Positions 46,857-56,611 of a DNA stretch of 64,000 bases are shown here, one piece after another. The stretch covers positions 9,364,280-9,428,279 of the forward strand of contig CM034108.1 in the NCBI GenBank assembly GCA_019914945.1, in the 5' to 3' direction. Numbering within the stretch: position 1 is the stretch's first letter; each line of letters begins with the position of its first letter. A program made the translations under genes and the position numbers. This DNA is from Typha latifolia (Eukaryota; Streptophyta; Magnoliopsida; Poales; Typhaceae). The notes beneath the pieces are model-generated. The model ran no database searches. It worked only from the letters and a program-made list of their open reading frames with translations, and was not told the origin of the DNA.

Positions 46857-47340
46857 GTTTTCAAGTGGATGATGGATTTCATTTAGGGCCTTCATGGTTT
46901 CTTGATTTCTTTTTTATTTCTTGTTTTTTTTTTGTTGCTTTGGGCATGTATTGAATCTTGCATCTTGTTTCTTTCTCAAGAATGCCTAGGAAAGCTGCAG
47001 TTTCCAAGAAACCTAGGCTGCCTTCATCACCATCTTCGGCCCCAAAGTTTTCTACTTCAACGGCTGCAGGATGATACAAACATAATTTTGGCACCCGTCC
47101 TGTTATTTGTGAACGACCCGTGGTCATTTCCGATTTTTCATCTTTGGGGATCGAACAGATATTTACTGAGCGAGGATGGTTATCGGTGTGTCGGATGAGT
47201 GGGACTGCTTATGTGGAAGTTGTTCACGAATTGCTTTTGTAATGCCACGTTTTAGAACGATGTATTCGTTCTACCTGTTCGTGGGGTGTCCGTATACTTG
47301 GACTCGATGTTATTCGCGCTGAACTTCGTCTTCCTGATGG
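46857..47340 (+). repeat. Second copy of a 484-bp tandem duplication
   Basis: 46373-46856 (leader end and first 119 codons of the envelope-like ORF) is repeated here: gttttcaagt.gatgatgga, atgcctaggaaagct and gtcggatgag.gggact all recur at a spacing of 484. Confidence 0.85.
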
Positions 47341-47953
47341 TGAGTTCCAGTATCCCACGTCTGCTCCACTTCCTGATGTCGATGAATATGCTGGCACAGT
47401 ACTGATCAAAAGGGAACGTTGGAAGGGAAACATGATGCCGCATATGAAACTGACACCAGTGGCTCGCATGCTTCACATGTTTTGTTTGTCCAACGTTACT
47501 CCCAAGACTCGACATTCTAGTATCAGTCTGGATCGTGCATTCCTTCTTCATGCAATGTTATCTGGAGTCTCTATTGATTTGGCTGCGGTGATCTATGATT
47601 CGATTCTTACAGCTGCACAGAAAGAAGCACCTCGTGAGGGGTTACCGTTTGGCATCTTTATTACAAATTTGTGCACTCAGAGTGGGGTGCGTGTGGATGC
47701 TTCGGAACCTTCCGTTACTTCACACAAACCGTTGGATCGGATTACTCTTAAGCGGAGTCAAGCTCACAACCAGTCGTCTCCTCTCAAGCCGTCCTCTTCC
47801 GCCGCTGGTCGCTCATCGCACCCTGACAGTTCTGATGATAGCTCTGACAGTGACACATCTCACTCTGAGGGGGAGTTACCACAGTACTCTAATCGTTTCG
47901 ATCAGCTTAGTACTCAAGTGCGGGATCTCCATTCGGCAAAGGATCGATTCTAA
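46982..47953 (+). pseudogene. Envelope-like / plant transposon protein ORF, second copy to the C-terminus
   Basis: Repeats the N-terminus with stops and a frameshift (about 47070, 47235-47320), then continues as a 173-codon open frame at 47432-47953: TPVARMLHMFCLSNVTPKTRH, LLHAMLSGVSIDLAAVIYDSI, LPFGIFITNLCTQSGV, then a Ser/Asp-rich tail (SSDDSSDSDTSHSEGE). The LC-x-x-(S/A)GV block is typical of the putative plant transposon protein domain. No signal peptide or certain membrane segment is seen, so an envelope role is only by position. Confidence 0.65.
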
Positions 47954-48376
47954 CCGAACAAGCTCGTCAGGGGACTGTACTTAACTCTGTGTTGACGATT
48001 CTTCAGCGTCAGTTTCCTCCGAGTTCCTAGTCTTTGGTATTTGTGGCAAAAAGTGGGAGAGTGTCTAGGTGTCTAGGTGTGTAGGGGGGAGCATGGTAAT
48101 AGGGGGAGTTTATTAGAGTCTTTCTATCTTTCTAATCTTGCTTATAACTTTGCTTGGATAAATTGTGAACGTTGTCTGTTTAAGTATTTTTGAACTTGCT
48201 CCATTGATAACTTGTGTTTGGATTGTTTATATTCATTTCAAGTTACTTTCACTTGATCTTGGATTGGTATATGTTTATTTGTAGGGATTGACGTGCAAAA
48301 TATTCTAGACTTGTTGATTGCTCAATTTGAAGTCTTTGTAATAACTTGTAACCTAGGTGTTTTGTCACAAATTGCC

Positions 48377-48387
48377 AAAGGGGGAGA
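48377..48387 (+). other. Polypurine tract
   Basis: aaagggggaga directly before the 3' LTR, the plus-strand primer site of Sireviruses. Confidence 0.85.
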
Positions 48388-48388
48388 T

Positions 48389-48954
48389 TGTTAGGTTTTT
48401 ATTTGTTGGCAATTGTGTACAAAATATTCTAAGTGTATTTTTTAATGTATATGAGCTTTACACAAGTCTAGAATATCTCTGGTTTGAATAATTGCAAGAT
48501 TACTAGAGAAAAGCCGTCGAGTTCACACCGCGTTCACAAACGCGTTCGAACGCGGAATCTGCGTTCACACAGACAGAGAGCCGCGTTCACAAACGCGTTC
48601 GAACGCGGGTACTGCGTTCACACAGACCGAGAGCTGCGTTCACAAACACGTTCGAACGCAACCTGAAGAATTCAAGTTGTCGCGTTCGAACGCACTCGGG
48701 CCCGTTCGAACGCACCTGAGTTCAAGTCATGTCGTTCGAACGCACCACCCGAGCCGCGTTCGAACACACCAACGAAGGTTGATAAAATTGGACTTTCGTG
48801 ATAAAATTGGACGTTCCCGTTTGGGTTTTTCCACGTTAAAATCTAGGCGTTCATCTCTGCTTTCATCTTAATATTTCTACGGACTTTTACTTAAGTGAAC
48901 GAGTAATATCATTGCCTAGTATTTAGATACATACTTGTGTCTAGGGGTTTTTCA
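48389..48954 (+). repeat. 3' LTR of the Sirevirus
   Basis: Starts tgttaggtttttattt and ends gggtttttca. It is 566 bp, shorter than the 5' LTR because of an internal deletion near 48805 and only three 53-bp units (48530, 48583, 48636). Confidence 0.88.
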
Positions 48955-48959
48955 TGGCC

Positions 48960-49436
48960 ATCCTGCTCCTGATTTACCCTTGCCTTGATGGTCCTCAGTT
49001 CTTCCTCTATCCATGTCATAGTTCAATCCCGGTGGGGCCAAGTATGGTATCCTTGGCCTAGGAGGGTTGGGCAGTAACGTGTCTATCTGCCCAAGAAAAA
49101 CTCTAGTTGTCGATGGAGTTTGGTTGGCCGTCGGTGTAGTTGCGGCAAGTTCCTCTAGTGTTAGTCCTCTATGCGATATCATCTAGAACTCCTCGTGTAG
49201 GAACTGCACAAGGGCTTCCTACATTTACTATTGATGGTTCGTCATCCTTTGTTGTTGATCCATCATTTATTGGATAACAGCTACAACATTAGGATGGCGT
49301 ACTAGGCATAGTGCTAGTGCTAGTGTCACTAGTATCGCCCGTAGTTGCTGGTGTGCTCAGGTCTGGGTCCAAGTTGGCATCTGCCATCCCGTCCTTCGCT
49401 ATCAACCTTGTGTTAATCATGGTCCAAGAACTGATG
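48960..49436 (-). pseudogene. Chromovirus gag N-terminal part, right of the Sirevirus insert
   Basis: Continues the gag interrupted at 42035. 48952-49182 is open on the minus strand (LPNPPRPRIPYLAPPGLNYDMDRG). The rest up to the primer site is broken. Confidence 0.55.
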
Positions 49437-49448
49437 GCTCTAATACCA
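49437..49448 (-). other. Primer-binding site of the split chromovirus
   Basis: Plus strand gctctaatacca, one mismatch, next to the right LTR. Confidence 0.75.
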
Positions 49449-49449
49449 C

Positions 49450-50105
49450 TATTATGAACCGAAATAAAGAGAGGTTTAGATTGGGTGTTGGATTGAAGAA
49501 AGTTCTTTAATGGTGATGGAAGGAATGAAAGTGGAATGAATATAGTGATAGGGATACATGTGATTAGAGAAGAGATCGGATGAGGGGGAGAAGGGGGTCG
49601 CTCCTAGAAGAAATAGGGTAGCGATAAACGAGGGGAAGGATCTAACCAATATCGGCTAGGGGTCGACGTGAAATTAGGGCACGAGGAGGAAGAGAGAGGA
49701 AGGGAGATAGAGAGAAAAAAAGATTCATTCATAACATAACCCAACTAGGGTGCTGTCCATAGTACTTAGAGGCTATCATTTTGACCTAAACAATAAAAAT
49801 AAATCCCTAAAAACCAAGCATTCTCGCCACGGCGAGTTCGAACGCTCCCGATCCCGTTCGAATACACAAATTCCATTCTCTGTTTTTGCGAATGAGTGCA
49901 GGTGTTCAAACAAGCTCATTTGAACGAGGTCGAGGCCATTCGAACGTGCAAATCTCGTTCTCTACCTTTGTGAACACGTGCAAGTGTTCAAATGATGCAT
50001 TCGAATGCAAGTCCCTGGCGTTCGAACGCACCCCCGGCAAAAAACTTTATTTCTCAAGCAAATTTATTTCTTCCGATATAACTTGATCCAGCTCTAGTTG
50101 TATCA
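49450..50105 (-). repeat. 5' LTR of the split chromovirus
   Basis: tattatgaacc...ttgtatca on the plus strand, 656 bp; the outer TG is worn to TA. GTTCGAACGC boxes lie at about 49838-50032. It is followed by the target copy tattg. Confidence 0.8.
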
Positions 50106-50686
50106 TATTGCTAGTCTCTCGGCCTCCCCATGAACATTGTATGAGGGCAATCTCACATGAGAGGCACATGACGGGTTTGAAATGTTTCAATAATAATAGT
50201 ACAAAGAGTTCTCGAAACTATCTTGTATTTGACAAGAACTAGAGAAATATAATAATTGTATGTATATAATTTAAGTACTTAATTATATATATATATATAT
50301 CCATCAGAGCTTCTTGGATGATCATTCCCAACTCTATCTCAAACTGAATATCAATATGAACTCATTTAGACACCCTATATTATTTATATTTAAACCAATC
50401 ATTTATAATATGGATAGAAAAATTAAGACCCATATTCGAGTTATTCAAATTCGGAGTGAATTCAGTATCGAATAAAAGGTATGTAAACTAGGTAGCTCAA
50501 TCATTAAGGGTGTATTTAGATGTACCTTAACTCGAAAAACTTGATTAGTTGATCTAAAATTAAGATGTCTTAATTCAATTTAGAAAAACTTGATATTTCT
50601 TTGAAAATCGATTTAGTGGTGTCATTATTTTACTTGATTGGACATAAAAGGTCGTGAAGAGATTTTACGTCAAATGATCAAAACAC

Positions 50687-50688
<2 letters not shown>

Positions 50689-50739
<51 letters not shown>
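50689..50739. repeat. GA dinucleotide microsatellite
   Basis: About 50 bases of uninterrupted GA on the plus strand. Confidence 0.95.
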
Positions 50740-50741
<2 letters not shown>

Positions 50742-53189
50742 AATGATTGAAATGATGGTCATTAAAATGACGCCTTTTAAAAGTCAAATGGTAACTAAAT
50801 TTGTTAGTAATTATAAAATAAATAGATGAAAAAGGAGAAAAGAAAGAGTAATAGATTTAAGTAGGTTCCACCCTAACTCATTTTACATTAAATAAGTGTT
50901 TGGATACAAAACTAATTTAACGTTCATTACTAGTTTAAACATAGAACTTTTTCTATGCTCTCTCCTTACCTGAGTGTCTAGGGAATGCGAGAGGCATCCT
51001 CCCTCTTCTTTTTCATTTCCTTTTCCCATTCTTCTCTCCCCTATTAAAATTTTCTCTTTTGACTCTTTTTCACTGTTCTTTACCTCGCCGCTTGCTTAGA
51101 TCTCTTTGTAGCCGCACTCTAGCCTCCACTCTTCATCCTCCTCCAACTCCACTTCGTTATCTCCCTCCACCGTCCTTTTGCATTGTCGTTCATCGCAATT
51201 CTTTTCTACCGCCCTTACATCTTGCTTAATCTCTATCTTGGTCGTAGGGTCCATCTTCTCCACTCCTAGTTTGTCCGGATGTGATGCTCTTCTTGAAGTA
51301 CTCACTAGAGATACGGGGTGGCGATGTTGGCATTTGGATGTGTCGAATGTGCTCAACCGTTCCACTCTTAGTTCATGAGCTAGTCTAGACAGCCACATAG
51401 AACAGTGTAACCGCTCTTCTCGGTGTTGTGGCTCAGAGAGTTCTATACATTTTATTCTTTGGCCATAATATTTTTGTTACTTTCTAATTTATTATAATGT
51501 TTTGTGTTTCTAATTGGGGAAAATTCTCAGGGATGTGTACAGATAAATATCAGATCCCGAGAGAGGTTATGCTCCTTAGTGTATTATATCGTGATGTTGT
51601 ATCTATGTAATCAAGTATAAGACTTGTGCCAAATAGTTATCGGTCTTATTTCTTTTATCAATTCAATTTGTGTATCAGACTAGATTCAATGAATAAATGA
51701 AATCCTGGCATTCAAGCTTTTCCTAAACCCACAAAGAACTAAATTCGATCCAAACGAGGTATATAAAGAGAGTGTTGCGATTGGTCACTCTCCATTCCGA
51801 CTTGGCAGCAGACGATCAGGTGGGCCATAAAAGTTAGCACTCGGCTTTTTCTCTACTCTTATTTGGACACGTTTCCTGTTTTTGTCGTACACGACGCCAA
51901 CTTTTCTCACCTTTTTACTGTTTTACCCTTATCTTTCACCTACCCAATGAACCCACCGCAACAACCAGCATCAAATAGTGGGTCCCGCGTCAAATATTTA
52001 AAGAAGATGTCCATTTTCTGGTCAAAGGAAAATGTTACCTTTTAACACCCTTCTAAACTTTTTTACATTACAATATCTTTTTTAAATATCTTAAAAATTT
52101 TAAAGTCATATTTCCCTTAGTATACCATTAGAAGCTTACATGGCAATTATATCAAATATAATTAATTCTAAATAACCTAAATACCCTCGTAATACTTCGG
52201 TAACCTATTAATTAAATTAGAATAAAAAATATTCTAATAAAAATTGATTTTTCTTATTATTATATTTAAATTTTTTGTTTACTCCTCATGGTCATCACCC
52301 TATTCTCTCCCTCCCTCCTTCCCTCCCTATCGCAACCGGAGGCGGCGACTAGCTCGCTATTGCATCGTGTGGGATCGCGAGGTCATGGTGAGCTCACTGC
52401 CGCGGCAGATGGGATCGCGAGGCCAAAGCAAGCTCGCTGCCGAGCTGCGTGGGTGTCAACATAATTAACTCTATAGTTTCATACCCTATTATTAGACAAT
52501 CAATTGATCTTAAATTATGTCAAAAATCAAATTGTATTATCTTATATATATATATATATATGATTAAAAAAACATTATACTGAGTTACCTTGAATATTTT
52601 TATTATCTAAATAGGAATATTCACTTTTTCAAAAAAAAAGATGAAATAAAATTATCAGACGTGGGTCCCGCAACACGTGTTGCTCGCGTCGATCACGTGC
52701 ATGTTTGCACACACAGGCTGTGTGATTGGTGTGGAACGTAAAAAGCATTTCCGCGTCTACTAGAAATGAAGGTCGGGGGGGGGGCGGGTGATCTGATCGT
52801 CTGCAGACCCGGCGGTACAAACTCTAGAAACAGCAAGCGGGAAAGCTGGCACGTACTCTGATAATATTTGTTTTTTTATCATCTCTTACGACAACGATGG
52901 GTCATCATACATGGCTGGATGGGGTGGACCACAGCGCGTGCTTGACTTGGTACTTCCGTTTTGGGTCGTACGTTAGTCTGCGACGTGGTCGACTATGTTT
53001 TGCTCCGCCCTTAAATGCGCTGCCGACTACTGACTACTGACTAACTGAGTCGGCTTTAAATGAGTCGGAAAGACTGACAGGCTGGCAGTGGCAGTGACAG
53101 TGGGCTGCACGTGATCCGAGGGGGATAGGACAACAGTAATAATCTGAGCAAGAGTGGGGAACAATTCTACTTAATATTGCTCCCCACCC

Positions 53190-53405
53190 CCCTAGTGGGA
53201 GTTATCATGGCCCAAATTACATTTCACTCCCTACATTTCTCTTATTTTACTCCTCCGCTCCCCCTAGCGGGAGAATCATGGAGTAAATTACATTTCACTT
53301 CCTACATTTCTCTTATTTTACCCCTCCATCCCCCTCCCCATAGTGGGAGAATTATGGAGCAAATTACATTTCACTCCCTACATTTTTCTTATTTTACCCG
53401 TCACC
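53190..53405. repeat. Three tandem units of 71-76 bp
   Basis: aaattacatttcact.cctac, ctcttattttac and a gggagaatcatgg-like string recur at 53214, 53285 and 53361. The plus frame reads FHSLHFSYFT three times but lacks other coding signs. Confidence 0.8.
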
Positions 53406-54228
53406 TCTTTTACCTCTCCAGGGAGAATTCCAAACTGATGGCTCACCGAATGCTCAGAGACTCGTTTACTTTTAGAAATAATGTAAATTCTAGAATATAT
53501 ATTTCTTTTTATTATTTTTAAAATAAAATATTTTATTTTAGAAATAATTATTTTTATATTTTCTTTAATATGAAAGTAAATAAAAAGATTAGAAATATAT
53601 AAATTTCTAAATAAAATAATAAAATGTACGAATTGTTTTGAAGGTCCTCGTGAGACCTTTCAAACCGTAATATCTTGGTTAAAAATTGAATAGTAAAACT
53701 AATTATACATTGTGTTTAAATAATTAGTATATAAAAAAAGAATACAAATGAAAAAATTTTAAAAAAAAGTTGTATACCTCTTTATAGGAGAATTTTGGAA
53801 TTTCAAAAAAAAAAAGAAAAATATTTTAGAGTTGGGCTTTGAAAATCAATATGGGCCTCCAAATTTGGAGCTTCCTTTTAACTAGCTCTAAATTTGGAGC
53901 CCAATATGGAAACCGAATGGAATAAATGGTGCTCCAAATTTAGAGATTTGATGTTAAATTATAGGAAAATAAGAGGGATCAGATTATAAATAAATCAAAG
54001 AAGTTAGTCACAAATTCACTAAAATGTAGTAGGTTAAGTGTAAACGAAAAATTATTATTAAATGAGAACATTATATTAGAATAAAACTTATTGTGTTACC
54101 AAGATATTCTCACCGAAATTATTTTTTACAAGGCATCCTCATGCAGAGCCGAGGGATTGTATTTTTCATAAAATTTAATTTAGTTTTCATGCAAGATTCT
54201 TTCATTTATTCTTTCTTGTTAATCTCAG

Positions 54229-54940
54229 TGATACGATTCGATTTATATTGGCTCCACTCGCGACATTAGGTTTACTGGGATGTGCCTATTTATCTAGTTG
54301 AGTTTTATTAGAAGTAATAAAATTAATTTTGTCGGGTCCCATTCAAACGCAGGGACAGTGTTCGAACGGGGATGCGAACGTCTGCACACGTTCGCAAAAA
54401 CAAAGAATGAAAATTGTGCATTCAAACGCCTGCATATGTTCGCATCGACAAAGAACTGAAATTCTGCATTCGAACGCAATTGGGGGTTTAACTTAGTTGA
54501 TGTGTCCCTTCCCTAGGGTGAGCCTCTATAAATATGTGGAAAAAAAATATAATTGGAGTTTATCTTAGATAATTGAATTGGCTTTGGCCTTTATCTCTCT
54601 CTCAACTTGTCTCTAGCCATTGACACCTTCTCCCTCCCCCCCTCTACAACAACTTCTTCCTCATCACACCAAGGAGTAAACCTAGCATCTATCTAGCCAT
54701 TGAAGGGCTATCAAGTTAAGATCTAATTGACTTTCGACTGCTGTTTGGTCGATATCTTGAGATCTAACCGTCCAAATCATGTAATCTTAAATTTGTTGGA
54801 AAACTCTCTCTAAGAGCGACAACATATCTAAAATTTAGGAGGATCCGTTGGTTAAATTATTCGTAGATCTCTTCAAAAATTATGAGCTTTATTGAGTCTA
54901 GAATCATTGCGGATCGGATTAGGCCGATTCATAACACTTA
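54229..54940 (+). repeat. Chromovirus-type LTR, plus orientation, apparently solo
   Basis: Starts tgatacgattcg, like the reversed starts of the other LTRs. GTTCGAACG-type boxes (54343-54480) precede a TATA box (ctctataaatatg, 54526-54538) by about 50 bp. Near 54800 gttggaaaactct...atctaaaattt matches the reverse complement of the LTR interior at 16810-16850. The right end is not certain. Confidence 0.65.
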
Positions 54941-55799
54941 GTTAATAGCTTTTACAAAATATAAATATTCAAAAGACATTATGTAAACTTTAAAATCATT
55001 AAAATAGGGTATGAAATATCATTCTCCCATAAAAGTAATACTTTAGCGGTCTCTTTCTAGTACCTTCAAGGAGGAGGTATAACAATGTTGGCATATGAAC
55101 ATATCCAATTATTTTACTTCCTGGTTGGAAAATAAAGCCATGAACACTTTCATATTATATCTTCACAACTTTATATTTTCACCAAAATCTTCTACAATAT
55201 TATAATTGTCAATGTATTCTTTGAAATATTATAATTATCACTAAAATCTTTTGAAAGATTTGGAGGAGTATCCATTAAATATTCCTTATATGTAACTGTT
55301 AAAAATTAACACCTCCATGTAAAGCATTTAACTACCTTTCTTTCTTGAAGTTTAAAATCTAACTATGTATTAATAATTTTTTCTTATATAAAAGAAAGAC
55401 ACTCTTTTCTTGTACTATGGTATCGTTAATATTAGATAGTTTTTGAACTATTTTAAATAATTTATAAAAGTAAAAAATAGTCTATCATCAAACCTATGTT
55501 CAATCTTTGAATATGTAAAGTTAGATTTTACTGACAGAATAACATTTTGGAAAGAGCTCAAAGAATTTTAGTGGCAATTCTGAAAATTCAAAGTATATTT
55601 ACAGTGGCAATTGTGTGAATTCCATTTATATCGTTGACTGCATTGTGAAAAACTTGAAACCGGTAGAACTGCACTCGTTTGATGTCTTTGAATATTTATA
55701 GTAACCCTAATCTAGATAATTTATTCCAGATGTAAATCATACTATAATCTAAATAAATATTTTATCATATGAACATTCAAATTCACAATAACAACGTTA
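54941..55799. other. No gene recognised; probably decayed Sirevirus pol
   Basis: AT-rich, no frame. By position it would be the integrase and RT of the minus-strand element that follows, but no motif is legible. Confidence 0.3.
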
Positions 55800-55829
55800 G
55801 AAAGTTTTCTATGTTGATGTATCACAAAG

Positions 55830-56240
55830 TTTATCCTTTTTAAATTTTATTTTCGAAAGACAATAACTAGCTCTCCTTTTGAAAGTTTTAGAAACAAATC
55901 TGTACTACCATAACCAAGTCTTCTATGCTATAAGAAATCATTATCATTTATAGCTAAAAAATATTTAACATTAAAAGAAACAATATGTTTAAGATCAACA
56001 ATGTAAATATTTTCATGTCTATATGCAACAAATATAATCTTATTATCTTTAATACTTTCTATAGTACAATGAGATTGCTCAAATATAATTCTATTTCTTT
56101 TATCACATAATTGGCTAATACTCAAAAGATTATTTTTCAATCCTTCAACAATTCAGCAAGTAAACCATTATTAATGATAAAAAAATAATTTTTACCGATA
56201 TTATCAATAAACTTTTCTTTACTATTGTCTCCAAATGTAA
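55830..56240 (-). pseudogene. Sirevirus pol pre-integrase region
   Basis: The minus strand reads GKNYFFIINNGLLAELLKD, then KNNLLSISQLCDKRNRIIF and ENIYIVDLKHI, then RRLGYGSTDLFLKLSKGELV, the worn form of the HRRLGH zinc-binding block. The order is that of Ty1/copia between protease and integrase. Frames change at about 56145 and 55925. Confidence 0.75.
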
Positions 56241-56611
56241 TATGCCCTCCATCTTTGGGTACTAATTTTATGAATTTTAATCATCTCTGGTCATATATCT
56301 AAGGATGGACTATCTAAGAACTATCTATCCTTCATGTTCTTAGGACCCCAAATATTTTTAGTTTCAACGTAATTATCATTTCTAATATAATATGAATAAG
56401 ATATATGACCATTATTTATACAATAATGATAAATAATTTTATGATAGCTTAAAGAGTTCTCCTTAATAGAGGAACTTTTGTAAAATCTTTGCTTTTGAGA
56501 ATAATCATAAGCAATACCAATTTTATTAAGAGAGCATCTTTGTTTACCAAGTAAAGTAAGTTTTCTTTTTCTTGCACAAAGTTGGAAAGTGTAGAAGTTT
56601 AATCTTCAATT

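Larger units (their letters stand above)
42036..48954 (+). mobile_element. Sirevirus with both LTRs and 5-bp target duplication; pol deleted
   Basis: 5' LTR 42036-43089, primer site, gag with coiled coil, non-coding 3' region, envelope-like gene, polypurine tract and 3' LTR 48389-48954. The pentamer tggcc flanks both ends (42031-42035, 48955-48959). The whole of pol except the last RNase H codons is missing. The first 140 bases of the two LTRs differ at only about five positions, so this is the youngest complete insertion here, sitting inside an older chromovirus. Confidence 0.92.
38281..50105 (-). mobile_element. Chromovirus with 5-bp target duplication, split by a Sirevirus
   Basis: The left LTR starts tgttactaacc at 38281 and the right LTR ends gtatca at 50105. 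The pentamer tattg lies just outside both (38276-38280, 50106-50110). The interior reads, from right to left, primer site, gag start (48960-49436), then after the Sirevirus insert the rest of gag, protease, RT, RNase H and the start of integrase. The integrase C-terminus and the inner edge of the left LTR are deleted. Confidence 0.85.
50111..54228. other. No gene recognised
   Basis: About 4.1 kb of mostly AT-rich sequence. A long GA microsatellite is at 50689-50739, a TATA-like gtatataaag at 51761-51770 with no recognisable gene after it, a C/T-rich then GC-rich patch at 52290-52455 with a short direct repeat (gggatcgcgaggtc, gggatcgcgaggcc), a TA microsatellite at 52544-52561 and a G-run near 52775. 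Open frames here show no family features. Confidence 0.45.

Noticed and set aside
51096..51398. 100-codon minus ORF as a cellular gene
   Set aside because: Open on both strands, with no recognisable domain, splice context or neighbouring exon.
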